A stretch of DNA of 64,000 nucleotides from Kocuria rosea subsp. polaris (GTDB lineage Bacteria; Actinomycetota; Actinomycetes; Actinomycetales; Micrococcaceae). The stretch is taken from contig MLDA01000001.1 in assembly GCA_023896275.1 (NCBI GenBank), forward strand, positions 1 through 64,000, written 5' to 3'. Positions 1 to 8,536 of this stretch are shown in pieces (position 1 is the first letter of the stretch; each line of letters begins with the position of its first letter). The position numbers and the translations under genes were made by a program. Under the pieces are notes generated by a model. That model did no database searches and was not told where the DNA came from. It saw nothing but the letters and a program-made list of their open reading frames with translations.

Positions 1-1
1 A

Positions 2-430
2 CAGCTCGCCGACCGGCTCGGGCTGCTCGAGTTCCGGCTCGCGATCGAGCCGGAGGCGGCCGCTCTGGCCGCCCAACGCGCGAGTCGGGCCGACCTCGAC
101 ACGCTCGCGGACGCCGTCGTCCGGTTCGAAGCGGCGGCGGGGCATCCCGCCGCGGCCGTCACCCACGACTTCGCCTTCCACCGGGGAATCGCTGCGGCGA
201 CGGGCAACGCCTTCGTGCTCGACGCCGTCGACAAGCTCGGAGCGCTCATGATCGCGATGCCGCGCGCCCGGCTCGCCTCTCCCGCCGGGACGTGCCCGGC
301 CGACGAGCACCGGGCCGTGCTCGACGCGCTGCGTGACGGGGATTCCGCGGGCGCGGCGGCTGCCATGCGCACGCACCTCACGGCCACGCGGCGACGACTG
401 AGAGGTGAGCTGGGCCACACGAGGCGCTAG
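2..430 (+). CDS. GntR-family regulator, FCD ligand-binding domain (5' partial)
   Basis: The reading frame is already open at base 2 and gives 142 residues, so the N-terminal winged helix lies outside the window. The visible part is an all-helical FCD (FadR C-terminal) domain. It has the sequence FRLAIEPEAAALAA, the metal/ligand-site pattern H-D-F-A-F-H near residues 53-58, and a late E-H-R motif before the final helix. FCD regulators bind small organic or sugar acids and usually repress neighbouring catabolic genes. The gene runs in the same direction as the acid-sugar genes that follow, so a link to them is plausible but not shown. The family is fairly certain; the ligand is unknown. Confidence 0.85.
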   Translation, partial: QLADRLGLLEFRLAIEPEAAALAAQRASRADLDTLADAVVRFEAAAGHPAAAVTHDFAFHRGIAAATGNAFVLDAVDKLGALMIAMPRARLASPAGTCPADEHRAVLDALRDGDSAGAAAAMRTHLTATRRRLRGELGHTRR

Positions 431-479
431 GATGCGTAGCTAGACCCCTCGCGCCTTCCTTCCATACCCGGAGTGCATA

Positions 480-1376
480 GTGTTTACGTTGGACCAGATC
501 AAGAGCTTCGTGGCCGTTGCGGAGGAGCTCCACTTCGGCCGCGCCGCCGAACGACTGAACATGACCCAGCCACCCCTGAGCCGCCAGATCCAGAAGCTGG
601 AGAAGACCGTCGGCGTGCAGCTCGTCGAGCGCGACAACCGCAAGGTGGCGCTCACCGCGGCCGGGCACGCGTTCCTCGCCGATGCCCGCAAGCTCCTGGT
701 AGCGGCCGAGCGGGCGCCCTTCACCGCACGCCGTATCGCGCAGGGGCAGGCCGGCGTGCTGCGGATCGGGTTCACGGCGACCTCCGGCTTCAGCGTGCTG
801 GGCACCCTGCTGGCGCGCCTGGGGCGGGCGCTGCCCGACGTCGACCTGGACCTACGCGAACAGGTCACGAGCGAGCAGCTGCAGGCCCTGACGGACGGCG
901 AGCTCGACGTCGGCCTGGCCCGCCCGCCGTTCGACACCGAGCACTTCGCCTCGCGCCTGCTGCTGGCCGAATCGCTGCTGCTGGCCGTGCCCGAGAACCA
1001 CCATCTCGCCGAGGCGCGGCAGCCGATCACGGCCGCGGACCTGCGGGCCGTGCCGCTGATCATGCACTCGCCCACGAAGGCCCGCTACTTCTACGACCTG
1101 GCGATCCGGCACATGCCCGTCGAGCACGGAAACGTCGTACACACCGTCAGCCAGATCCTGACCATGGTCTCCCTCGTGGCCGCGGGCCGCGGCGTCGCGT
1201 TCGTGCCCGAGTCGGCCAAACGGCTCGGCATCGAGGGCGTGACCTACCTTCCGATCGCCGGGGAGGCAGCGAACGCCGTCGAACTGCACGCCATCTGGCG
1301 CCGCGGCGCCAAAAACCCGGCGCTGCGGCGCATGACGGACCTGCTCACGCGCGACGCGCAGCCGGTCCGCGTGTAA
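480..1376 (+). CDS. LysR-family transcriptional regulator
   Basis: The 298-residue protein has the standard LysR length. The N-terminal winged helix-turn-helix (about residues 1-60) includes the family signature F-G-R-A-A-E-R-L-N-M-T-Q-P-P-L-S-R-Q-I. A periplasmic-binding-protein-like effector domain follows (about 90-290). A GTG start at 480 places the HTH at the family-standard distance. The gene is co-directional with, and 149 bases upstream of, the dehydratase and dehydrogenase pair, so it probably controls that pair. This differs from the usual divergent LysR layout. The effector is likely a sugar acid or pathway intermediate, which is inference. Confidence 0.93.
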   Translation: MFTLDQIKSFVAVAEELHFGRAAERLNMTQPPLSRQIQKLEKTVGVQLVERDNRKVALTAAGHAFLADARKLLVAAERAPFTARRIAQGQAGVLRIGFTATSGFSVLGTLLARLGRALPDVDLDLREQVTSEQLQALTDGELDVGLARPPFDTEHFASRLLLAESLLLAVPENHHLAEARQPITAADLRAVPLIMHSPTKARYFYDLAIRHMPVEHGNVVHTVSQILTMVSLVAAGRGVAFVPESAKRLGIEGVTYLPIAGEAANAVELHAIWRRGAKNPALRRMTDLLTRDAQPVRV

Positions 1377-1397
1377 TGCCCTGAGGGTATTGATCTA

Positions 1398-1415
1398 TCC
1401 AATTTCGGGCTTGGA
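1398..1415. promoter_or_regulatory. inverted repeat upstream of kdgD, candidate LysR site
   Basis: TCCAA-N8-TTGGA forms a perfect 5-base inverted repeat in the only gap between the LysR gene and the dehydratase. The right arm, TTGGAC at 1411, could double as a -35 element with TAGGCT at 1436 as a -10 (19-base spacer, somewhat long). LysR boxes are often short interrupted dyads near the -35. The short arms leave chance as a real alternative. Confidence 0.3.
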
Positions 1416-1525
1416 CAGGCATTACTCGGCGCACCTAGGCTGGCGGTGATACCGACCCGTACACAGCACGCGCCCCGCCTCCGACGCCGGGCGCGCGCTG
1501 GCAACCGCCACCAAGGACGGACCCC

Positions 1526-2473
1526 GTGACCCAGTACTCGCCGGCCGAGCTTGCCGCCAAACTCAAAGACGGGCTGCTCTCCTTCCCCGTCACCGCGTTC
1601 GACGCCGACCTGCAGGTCGACGAAGCGGCCTACCGGAGCCACCTCGACTGGCAAGCGAGCTTCGACGTCGCCGGCCTCTTCGCCGCCGGCGGTACGGGTG
1701 AGGGCTTCAGCCTCTCCCCCGCGGAGTCCTCCCGCGTCGTCGCGATGGCCGTCGACGTCGCAGGCACCCGCACCCCCGTGCTCGCCTCGGCCGGCGGCCC
1801 GACCTACCAGGCCGTCGAGAACGCCCGGGCCGCCGAGGCCGCCGGCGCCGAGGGCCTGCTCCTGCTGCCTCCCTACCTGACCGAGTGCGATCAGGAAGGG
1901 CTGCTCGCCCACGTCGACGCCGTCTGCTCCGCGACGCGCACGGCGGTCATCGTCTACAACCGGGCCAATGCGATCTACAGCGCGGACACCGTGGCCGCCC
2001 TGGCCGAGAAGCACGAGAACTTCATCGGGTTCAAGGACGCCACGGGCGACATCGAGGCCGTGACCCGCGTCGTCGCGAAGAACGGCGACCGCCTCTTCTA
2101 CCTGGGCGGGCTGCCGACCGCGGAGACCTTCGCCCTTCCACTGCTGCAGCTGGGCATGAGCACGTACTCCTCCGCGATGTTCAACTTCGTCCCGGAGTTC
2201 GCGCTCGAGTTCTACGCCGACGTGCGCCGGCAGGACCGCGCCGCCGTGACCGCGAAACTCAACCGGTTCGTGCTGCCCTACCTGGACATCCGCGACCGCG
2301 TGAAGGGCTACGGCGTCTCGATCGTCAAGGGCGGGCTGAAGGCCGTCGGCCGCGACGCCGGCAGTGTGCGCCCGCCGCTGCAGGACCTGACCGCGGCCGA
2401 CGTCGCCGACCTGTCCGCCCTCATCGACGCCGCCGGCATCCGCCCCGGGTCCGCGGCGCTGCAGAACGCCTGA
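1526..2473 (+). CDS. kdgD: 5-dehydro-4-deoxyglucarate dehydratase
   Basis: The 315-residue TIM-barrel protein belongs to the dihydrodipicolinate synthase/N-acetylneuraminate lyase superfamily. The Schiff-base lysine is in G-F-K-D-A-T-G-D (about residue 170), the catalytic tyrosine is in V-Y-N-R-A-N-A (about 143), and the GTGEG phosphate/carboxylate loop is near 58. The F-P-V-T-A-F opening and the YNRAN motif match the KDGDH subgroup (EC 4.2.1.41), which decarboxylates and dehydrates 5-dehydro-4-deoxy-D-glucarate to 2-oxoglutarate semialdehyde. The GTG start at 1526 is preceded by AAGGACG. The next gene encodes the enzyme that uses the product, which strongly supports the assignment. Confidence 0.92.
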   Translation: MTQYSPAELAAKLKDGLLSFPVTAFDADLQVDEAAYRSHLDWQASFDVAGLFAAGGTGEGFSLSPAESSRVVAMAVDVAGTRTPVLASAGGPTYQAVENARAAEAAGAEGLLLLPPYLTECDQEGLLAHVDAVCSATRTAVIVYNRANAIYSADTVAALAEKHENFIGFKDATGDIEAVTRVVAKNGDRLFYLGGLPTAETFALPLLQLGMSTYSSAMFNFVPEFALEFYADVRRQDRAAVTAKLNRFVLPYLDIRDRVKGYGVSIVKGGLKAVGRDAGSVRPPLQDLTAADVADLSALIDAAGIRPGSAALQNA

Positions 2474-2491
2474 AACTAAGGAGCACCTTCG

Positions 2492-4090
2492 ATGCCCACC
2501 CAGAACATCACCCTCACGGGTCAGTCCCTGATCGCCGGCGCATCCGTCGCCGGCACCGGGGGCAGCGTGAACGGCTTCGACCCCGCGACGAACGAGCCGC
2601 TGGAACCGGCCTACTCCCTCATCGACGCCGACCAGCTCGCGACCGCCACCGCGGCGGCCAGTGCGGCCTTCGACTCGTTCCGCAGCCTCGACCCGGCGAC
2701 CCACGCGGCGTTCCTGGAGCGGATTGCGGAGAACATCGAGGCCACCGGCGACGCGATCGTCGACCGTGCGATGGCCGAGACCGGGCTGCCGGAGGCACGC
2801 CTCGTCGGCGAACGCGCCCGGACCGCCAACCAACTGCGGCTCTTCGCCGCCGTCGTGCGCGCCGGCAACCACCGCGGCGTGCGGCTCGACCCCGCCCTGC
2901 CGGAGCGCACCCCGCTGCCCCGCGCAGATATCCGCCAGCGCCGGATCCCGCTGGGCCCGGTCGCGGTCTTCGGCGCCAGCAACTTCCCCCTCGCCTTCTC
3001 GACCGCCGGGGGCGATACCGCCAGCGCGCTCGCCGCCGGCTGCCCGGTGGTCTTCAAGGCCCACAACGCACACCCGGGCACGAGCGAGCTCGTCGGCGCG
3101 GCCATCACGTCCGCCGTCGCCGAGTTCGACCTGCACCCGGGCGTCTTCTCGCTGATCTACGGCCCGGGTTCGAGCATCGGCCAGGCCCTCGCCACGGACC
3201 CGGTCATCAAGGCCGTCGGCTTCACCGGATCGCGCGCAGCGGGCACCGCGCTCATGCGGGCTGCGGCCGGGCGCGAGGAGCCGATTCCGGTCTATGCCGA
3301 GATGAGCTCGATCAACCCGGTCTTCTTCTTCGACGGCGCCCTCACGGGCGACCTCGACGCCCTGGCCGCCGCCTACCTGACGTCGGTCACGGGCTCGAGC
3401 GGCCAACTGTGCACGGCCCCGGGCCTCGCGTTCGTGCCCGCGTCCGCGGCCGGCGACGCCCTCGTCGAGGCCATCGGACGCGCGGCCGCGAAGCACGCGG
3501 GCCAGACGATGCTCACCCGCGGGATCGCCGACTCGTGGTCGGCCGGCGTCGACGCGCTGGGCGGGCAGGGCGGCGTCGAGCTGATCGGCCGCGGCGCGGA
3601 CGGTCCCACCGCCAACGCGCCGGCACCGGCGATCTTTGGGACGGACACCGCGACGTTCCTGGCCAATCCCGTCCTGCACGAGGAGATCTTCGGCGCGGCC
3701 TCACTCGTCGTCCGCTACTCTGAGGCCGCCGAGCTTGTCACCGCGGCGGAGCGGCTCGAGGGCCAGCTGACCGCGACCCTGCACCTCACCGACACCGATC
3801 ACACGCCGGCCGCAGCCCTGCTGCCGGTCCTCGAGCGCAAGGCCGGCCGCATCCTCGCCAACGGCTGGCCCACGGGTGTCGAGGTCGGCCACGCAATGGT
3901 CCACGGCGGGCCGTTCCCGGCGACGTCGGACAGCCGGACGACGTCGGTCGGCAGCCTCGCGATCGACAGGTTCCTGCGCCCCGTGGCCTACCAGAACCTG
4001 CCGGCCGCGCTGCTGCCGGCGGACCTGCGCGACGAGAACCCGCGCGGGCTGACCCGCCAAATCGACGGCCGGGTCACGCTCGCGGACTGA
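2492..4090 (+). CDS. 2-oxoglutarate semialdehyde (2,5-dioxovalerate) dehydrogenase
   Basis: This 532-residue NAD(P)+-dependent aldehyde dehydrogenase has the catalytic cysteine in S-G-Q-L-C-T-A-P-G (about 307) and the general-base glutamate in Y-A-E-M-S-S-I-N-P (about 269). The sequence F-G-A-S-N-F-P-L-A-F is characteristic of the 2,5-dioxovalerate dehydrogenase branch (EC 1.2.1.26). It would oxidise the kdgD product to 2-oxoglutarate for the TCA cycle. An AAGGAG ribosome site lies 18 bases after the kdgD stop, so the two genes form one transcript. A strong hairpin terminator follows at 4110. The enzyme is at home in glucarate, galactarate or pentonate routes; which one is not decided by the sequence. 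Confidence 0.92.
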   Translation: MPTQNITLTGQSLIAGASVAGTGGSVNGFDPATNEPLEPAYSLIDADQLATATAAASAAFDSFRSLDPATHAAFLERIAENIEATGDAIVDRAMAETGLPEARLVGERARTANQLRLFAAVVRAGNHRGVRLDPALPERTPLPRADIRQRRIPLGPVAVFGASNFPLAFSTAGGDTASALAAGCPVVFKAHNAHPGTSELVGAAITSAVAEFDLHPGVFSLIYGPGSSIGQALATDPVIKAVGFTGSRAAGTALMRAAAGREEPIPVYAEMSSINPVFFFDGALTGDLDALAAAYLTSVTGSSGQLCTAPGLAFVPASAAGDALVEAIGRAAAKHAGQTMLTRGIADSWSAGVDALGGQGGVELIGRGADGPTANAPAPAIFGTDTATFLANPVLHEEIFGAASLVVRYSEAAELVTAAERLEGQLTATLHLTDTDHTPAAALLPVLERKAGRILANGWPTGVEVGHAMVHGGPFPATSDSRTTSVGSLAIDRFLRPVAYQNLPAALLPADLRDENPRGLTRQIDGRVTLAD

Positions 4091-4109
4091 GCCCGGCGCA
4101 AGACCAGAG

Positions 4110-4145
4110 AACGACGGCGGCCCGTGCCGCCGTCGTTCTTTGTTG
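4110..4145 (+). terminator. Rho-independent terminator of the kdgD operon
   Basis: A perfect 12-bp stem (AACGACGGCGGC, loop CCGT, at 4110-4137) is followed by the T-rich run CTTTGTTG. It starts 20 bases after the aldehyde dehydrogenase stop. Confidence 0.88.
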
Positions 4146-4161
4146 TGCCCCTGAAACGACG

Positions 4162-4201
4162 CGTCGGCCCCTCCTCGCCTCACGGGCGGAAGGGGCCGAC
4201 G
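4162..4201 (-). terminator. terminator of the first sugar-binding protein gene
   Basis: CGTCGGCCCCT at 4162-4172 pairs perfectly with AGGGGCCGACG at 4191-4201 across an 18-base loop. It sits 22 bases beyond the stop of the minus-strand lipoprotein gene. It faces the kdgD terminator, so the two converging units are separated by back-to-back hairpins. Confidence 0.7.
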
Positions 4202-4222
4202 TCGCGCCTGCATAGGGACCGA

Positions 4223-5503
4223 TCAGCCGATCGCCAGCTCCATCTCCGCGACCATGGACTCGGCGGCGTCGGCCGGACTCTGGCGCCCAAAGTACACCTC
4301 GAGCTCGTAGCGGCCGAGGATGTCCTGCAGCTCCGAGAAGCCGACCGGCGGCACCGGCTCGACCTCACCGAGCTCCGGCTCGACGGCCTCCACGAACTCG
4401 GCGGAGGCCTGGTCCAGCCCCTCGAGCTTTTCGGTGACCGCCTCGCGGACCTCCGTGTTCGACGGCAGGCCGCGCTCGGTCATGCCGATCAGGCCGGCGT
4501 CGACGTTGTTGACGAAGTAGTCGACAAACGCCTGCGCCTCCTCCGGATGATCCGAACCCGCGGCAACCGAGAGCATCATCGACGCCTTGTACCAGAGGCC
4601 GGCGTCGCTCGCGTCGCCCGTCTGCGACGGGTAGCGCAACGGGACAACGTCGGCGCCGGACGCCGTGCCGATGGCGGAGAGCTGGTTGGACCAGTACGTG
4701 CCCATCGCGGCGCTGCCGGTCCCGACAAGCGACTGGTCGACGGCGGCCGTCTGATCCTCCGCGATGAGGGACGCCTGCGGGTAGGCGCCGTTCTCGGTGA
4801 GGTCGAGCAGGTGCTGCAGGTAGGCCTCGACATCAGCGGCATTCATCCCGAGCTGCCCGTCCTCGGTCGTCAGGTTCTTGCCCTGCTGGCGCAGCCAGAC
4901 CTGGATGTTCAGCGGTTCGGCCGGCGCGCCCGACCCGTAGACGCCGTCGCTCTCGCTGATCTCCTGTGCGATGGACGAGAAGTCGTCCCACGTCCAGGTC
5001 GTGTCGTCGGGCATCTCGACTCCGGCCTCGGCGAACACGTCCGGGTTCGCCAGGATGATCGGCGTGTTGATGCCCGTTGTGATGCCGAAGAGGCCCTCCT
5101 CGGTGCGGCCGTTGTCCAGCACGGAGTCCTCGATCAGCGATGTCTCGACGCCGGAGAGGTCCAGCAGCGCGCCGCGGTCGGCATACTCGCGCAGGTACTG
5201 CGCGTCCATCTGGATGATGTCCGGGGCGTCGTTCGCCGCGGTCTGCGTGGCCAGCTTGTCCCAGTAGCCGTTCCAGTCGCCGTACTCGGGGACGACGTCG
5301 ATGCCCGGGTTCTCCGCCTCGAACGCCGCGATGATCTTCTCGGTGATCTGGGCGCGGGCGTCGGAGCCCCACCACGTGAAACGGAGGGTGACGTCACCGT
5401 CCCCGCCCGAACCGGCCTCGTCCGATCCGCCGCCGCAGGCCGTCAGGGCCAAGGCTGAGACCGCTGTGACTGCGGCCGCCTGTGCAAGTCGCTTGAACTT
5501 CAT
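4223..5503 (-). CDS. sugar ABC transporter substrate-binding lipoprotein (paralogue 1)
   Basis: This family 1 extracellular solute-binding protein has 426 residues. The start at 5503 is chosen because MKFKRLAQAAAVTAVSAL reads straight into the lipobox L-T-A-C; upstream in-frame starts would add a useless 24-residue extension. A purine-rich AAGGTGGGG lies just upstream. A Gly/Ser/Asp linker follows the lipidated cysteine. The mature part shows F-T-W-W-G, F-E-A-E-N-P-G-I and G-D-W-N-G-Y-W-D-K-L-A-T-Q, typical of oligosaccharide/sugar binders. It is clearly paralogous to the next gene (5771-7078). The matching permeases are 12 kb away at 17843-19718, and no ATPase gene is near. A LacI-type operator lies 83 bases upstream of the start. 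Confidence 0.92.
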   Translation of the reverse strand: MKFKRLAQAAAVTAVSALALTACGGGSDEAGSGGDGDVTLRFTWWGSDARAQITEKIIAAFEAENPGIDVVPEYGDWNGYWDKLATQTAANDAPDIIQMDAQYLREYADRGALLDLSGVETSLIEDSVLDNGRTEEGLFGITTGINTPIILANPDVFAEAGVEMPDDTTWTWDDFSSIAQEISESDGVYGSGAPAEPLNIQVWLRQQGKNLTTEDGQLGMNAADVEAYLQHLLDLTENGAYPQASLIAEDQTAAVDQSLVGTGSAAMGTYWSNQLSAIGTASGADVVPLRYPSQTGDASDAGLWYKASMMLSVAAGSDHPEEAQAFVDYFVNNVDAGLIGMTERGLPSNTEVREAVTEKLEGLDQASAEFVEAVEPELGEVEPVPPVGFSELQDILGRYELEVYFGRQSPADAAESMVAEMELAIG

Positions 5504-5585
5504 GTTCCCCACCTTCGCAATGTGTTCCGCAGCCCGCATCCGTCGCGACGACGACCCCGAGTTGGAACGTTTCATTTATAGGACG

Positions 5586-5599
5586 TGAAAGCGCATTCC
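5586..5599. promoter_or_regulatory. LacI-type operator upstream of binding protein 1
   Basis: TGAAAGCGCATTCC differs at one position from the GGAAAGCGCATTCC found at 8478 and 19828. It is a CG-centred pseudo-palindrome of the LacI/GalR type, in the promoter region of the minus-strand lipoprotein gene. The recurrence at four co-functional promoters is the main support. Confidence 0.7.
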
Positions 5600-5704
5600 T
5601 GAACGCCTGACAGCCAGCATAGCGCAGTTCGTGTGACCCGTCACACATATTTCTCCGGTGGCCGCCCGACGCCCTCAGTGTGCCCACTCGCGGCACACGC
5701 GAGA

Positions 5705-5750
5705 GCGGGGCCAGCGCCCGGGACACGTAGGCCCGGTGCGCCGACCCCGC
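5705..5750 (-). terminator. terminator of the second sugar-binding protein gene
   Basis: GCGGGG (5705-5710) pairs with CCCCGC (5745-5750). It encloses an inner stem CGCCCGGG/CCCGGTGCG with one bulged T and an 8-9 base loop. It begins 20 bases past the stop of the 5771-7078 gene. It separates that gene from the operator and promoter of the first binding protein, so the two paralogues are probably transcribed separately. Confidence 0.65.
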
Positions 5751-5770
5751 AGGGCGTCGAGTACAGATGG

Positions 5771-7078
5771 TTAGCCGATGGCGTTTTCCATCTCAGCTCG
5801 GGCGGCCTTGGCCGCGTCCGCCGGTGACTGCCGGCCGAAGAACACTTCGAGCTCGTAGCGGTAGATGATGTCCTGCAGTTCGCTGAAGCCCATGGCGGGA
5901 ATCGGCTCGGTCGCGCCCAGCTCGTCCTCGATGTCGGCAATAAAGTCGGCCGACACCGCGTCCTGCCCGTCGAGTTGGGCCACGACGGACTCACGCACGT
6001 CGGCGTTCGACGGCAGGCCGCGGTCCGTCAGATTCAGTTCGCCGGCCTCCTGCGAGTTCACGAAGAAGTCGATGAATGTCTTCACCTCTTCCGGGTGCTC
6101 GGTCTGCGAGTAGCCCGACATCAGCATGGACGACTTGTACCAGAGGCCTGAGTCGCTCGAGTCGCCCGTGTGGCTGGGCATGCGCAGCGGCACCAGGTCA
6201 ACACCCGCGGAGCTCGAGAGCGCGGTCAGCTGGTTCGTCCACCACATGCCCATTGCGGCAACCCCGGTGCCCGTGAGGGACTGGTCAGGGCCGGGGCTCT
6301 GATCCTCGGCGATGATCGAGGCCCCGGGATACGATCCGTTCTCCATGAGGTCCAAGTGGTGCTGGAAGTAGTCCTCGATGTCCGCCTCGTCGACGCCGAG
6401 GGCGCCGTCGTCCCCGATGAGGTGCTTGCCGGCCTGACGGGCCCAGATCTGCAGGCCGGCCGGCTCGTTGGGGCCGGTCGCCCCGTACTTGCCGTCGGAG
6501 TTCTCGGTAATCTCCTTGGTGATCTCCGCGTAGTCGTCCCACGTCCACGTCTCGTCGTCGGGCAGCTCGACGCCGGCCTCGTCGAAGATCTCCGGGTTCG
6601 TCATGAGCACCATAGCGTTGATGCCGGTCGTGATGCCGAGCAACCCGTCCTCGGTAGTGCCATTTTCGATGGTCCCCTCGTCGAACTTCGAGACGTCGAC
6701 GCCTTCGAGGTCCAGGAGCGCCCCGCGGTCGCCGTATTCGCGCAGGTACTTGTCGTCCATCTGAATGATGTCCGGCGCGTCCCTGGAGGCCACCTGCGTG
6801 GCCAGCTTGTCCCAGTAGCCACCCCAGTCGCCGTACTCGGGCTTGATCTCGATGCCCGGGTTCTCCGCTTCGAAAGCGTCGATGATCTCCAGCGTGCTCT
6901 GGTGGCGGGCATCGGCGCCCCACCAGCTGAACCGCAGCTCAATCTTGCCGTCGTCGCCGCTGTCGGCCTCTCCCCCGCCACCGCAGGCGGTCAGCGCCAT
7001 TGCTGACGCGGCGGCGATCGCCGCGGCCTGGGCCAGTCGACGACCGATCGTGCGGCGCTGTCCTTTGGCGTGATGCAC
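5771..7078 (-). CDS. sugar ABC transporter substrate-binding lipoprotein (paralogue 2)
   Basis: The protein has 435 residues with the same layout as its downstream paralogue: a basic N-region, the hydrophobic stretch AAAIAAASAMALTAC ending in the lipobox cysteine, an acidic linker, then F-S-W-W-G and G-D-W-G-G-Y-W-D-K-L-A-T-Q. The start is set at the GTG at 7078 because a perfect AGGAGG lies six bases upstream. The ATG at 7093 overlaps that Shine-Dalgarno sequence and is less likely. An operator of the local LacI regulon lies about 120 bases upstream. The paralogues differ in the ligand-contact segments, so they may deliver two related glycosides to one permease pair (inference). Confidence 0.92.
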   Translation of the reverse strand: MHHAKGQRRTIGRRLAQAAAIAAASAMALTACGGGGEADSGDDGKIELRFSWWGADARHQSTLEIIDAFEAENPGIEIKPEYGDWGGYWDKLATQVASRDAPDIIQMDDKYLREYGDRGALLDLEGVDVSKFDEGTIENGTTEDGLLGITTGINAMVLMTNPEIFDEAGVELPDDETWTWDDYAEITKEITENSDGKYGATGPNEPAGLQIWARQAGKHLIGDDGALGVDEADIEDYFQHHLDLMENGSYPGASIIAEDQSPGPDQSLTGTGVAAMGMWWTNQLTALSSSAGVDLVPLRMPSHTGDSSDSGLWYKSSMLMSGYSQTEHPEEVKTFIDFFVNSQEAGELNLTDRGLPSNADVRESVVAQLDGQDAVSADFIADIEDELGATEPIPAMGFSELQDIIYRYELEVFFGRQSPADAAKAARAEMENAIG

Positions 7079-7199
7079 GGTGTTCCTCCTCATTGAATGG
7101 ATCTTCCCGCAGCGAGTGACCACGAGATTTCTCCGCCTCCCTCCCCGCCGGTCGACCCTCGGGCCACGGTCGGATCCTGCCGCAAATGCCGCGGAATTC

Positions 7200-7213
7200 G
7201 GAAAGCGATTTCC
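7200..7213. promoter_or_regulatory. LacI-type operator upstream of binding protein 2
   Basis: GGAAAGCGATTTCC keeps both half-sites (GGAAA/TTTCC) of the 8478 and 19828 operators, with a GCGA centre. It lies in the 296-base gap between the minus-strand lipoprotein gene and the lacI stop. Nothing else of note was seen in that gap. Confidence 0.72.
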
Positions 7214-7374
7214 CATTCAACCTAGGTGTGACGGCGATCACCGGTCAAGGAGCATGGGGGCGATCGGTCTTTCATCTTGGCGATCAGCCGATACCTTGAG
7301 GGCATCAATGCTGTTCGCCCGATCGATTCCGCTGCATCTTCCATGCCCGCAGAATCGGCCCGGCAGCGACCGCC

Positions 7375-8388
7375 CTACGACTTCCGCGTACTCTCCCGCA
7401 GCACCGGATGCCCGGACACCACAAGCCGACGCTGCTCGTCGCCGTCGGTGAGCACGAACTCGCCTGCCATGCGTCCGATCTCCTCGAGCGGCAGCCGCAC
7501 GGTCGACACCGACGGGACGAGGTCCCCCAGCGTGGGGATGTCGTCGAAGCCGGCGACCGCCACGTCCTCCGGAACCCGCAACCCGGCCTCGCGAATCGCC
7601 GTCATCGCCCCGAGCGCCATGACGTCGTTCGCGCAGAAAACGCATATCTGACCCGATTCCAGGTCGAGCGCCTTCGAACGGATGAGATCCGCCATCTCGA
7701 GGTAGCCGCCATCGCGCGTGAACGCGCCTTCCCGCACGACGACGGGCTCGACACCCGAGGACTCGAGCTTGCTAAGAAACCCGGCCACGCGGTCGAGCGC
7801 CGTCGTCAGGGACTGGTCGCCGGCGAGCAGCGCGAATCGCCGGTGCCCGAGCTTCAGCAGCTCCTGCGCCAGCTCGGCCGCCGCCCCCTCGTTGTCCAAA
7901 TGGACGCCGCCGGCCAGAGCGAGCGGCTGGCCGATCATAACGACTTTGCCCCCGTTGGCCTGGTACTGCTCGAGCGCTGCCACGAGATCGTCGTCGTCCG
8001 CGATGCCGCGTGAGCCGGCCAGCACGATGGCGTCGGTCCGGTGCGAGAGGAACGAGCGCACGGCACCGAGCTCGGCCTGCGGATCGCGACCGGTGCTGCT
8101 GAGCAGCAGCTGCACCCCGCTGCCGTCGAGCCCGCGTTGGACGCCGCGGGCGATCGAGGAGAAGTACGGGTCAGCGATGTCGTGCACGATCAGGCCGACC
8201 AGACCCGCACTGCTGCGGGCCAGCGCCTGCGCCTGGGCGTTGGGAAAATAGCCGAGCCGCTGGGCGGCCGAGCGCACCCTGTCCGCGATCTCCTCGGAAG
8301 GACGCCGCGTCGATCCGTTGAGGACGCGCGACGCGGTGGCCTGCGAGACCCCCGCCTCCTTGGCTACATCTGCGAGCCGAACAGCCAT
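7375..8388 (-). CDS. LacI-family transcriptional regulator of the sugar cluster
   Basis: The protein has 337 residues, the normal length for the family. The N-terminal helix-turn-helix reads V-R-L-A-D-V-A-K-E-A-G-V-S-Q-A-T-A-S-R-V-L-N-G, followed by the hinge helix and a periplasmic-binding-protein-like sensor domain with the C-terminal motif V-A-V-A-G-F-D-D-I-P. The ATG at 8388 starts right at MAVRLADV; a 22-residue upstream extension is unlikely. The gene is divergent from the oxidoreductase operon, with one operator between them. Three more copies of that operator mark both binding-protein genes and the permease operon. This protein is therefore the best candidate for their shared repressor. 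The inducer is unknown. Confidence 0.93.
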   Translation of the reverse strand: MAVRLADVAKEAGVSQATASRVLNGSTRRPSEEIADRVRSAAQRLGYFPNAQAQALARSSAGLVGLIVHDIADPYFSSIARGVQRGLDGSGVQLLLSSTGRDPQAELGAVRSFLSHRTDAIVLAGSRGIADDDDLVAALEQYQANGGKVVMIGQPLALAGGVHLDNEGAAAELAQELLKLGHRRFALLAGDQSLTTALDRVAGFLSKLESSGVEPVVVREGAFTRDGGYLEMADLIRSKALDLESGQICVFCANDVMALGAMTAIREAGLRVPEDVAVAGFDDIPTLGDLVPSVSTVRLPLEEIGRMAGEFVLTDGDEQRRLVVSGHPVLRESTRKS

Positions 8389-8477
8389 GGCACGACCTTT
8401 CTCTCGGGCCTCCGGCGAGCGGGGCCGCGACTCCTCACGTGTGACAGTTGACACGTCGAACCCTCCGACACTACCTT

Positions 8478-8491
8478 GGAAAGCGCATTCC
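8478..8491. promoter_or_regulatory. LacI-type operator in the lacI/oxidoreductase divergent promoter
   Basis: GGAAAGCGCATTCC lies 46 bases upstream of the oxidoreductase start and 90 bases upstream of lacI. The 17-mer TTGGAAAGCGCATTCCC spanning it recurs exactly, in inverted orientation, at 19827-19843 in front of the permease genes. A possible -35 (TTGGAA) overlaps the site, which fits repression. Confidence 0.8.
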
Positions 8492-8536
8492 CATCTATTT
8501 TCTTATTCCACATCACCTCCGAAGAGGAGTCCCGAC

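Noticed and set aside
1244-3679. Minus-strand open frame of 811 codons across lysR, kdgD and the aldehyde dehydrogenase
   Set aside because: It spans three well-supported plus-strand genes and has a Gly/Arg/Asp-rich composition typical of shadow frames.
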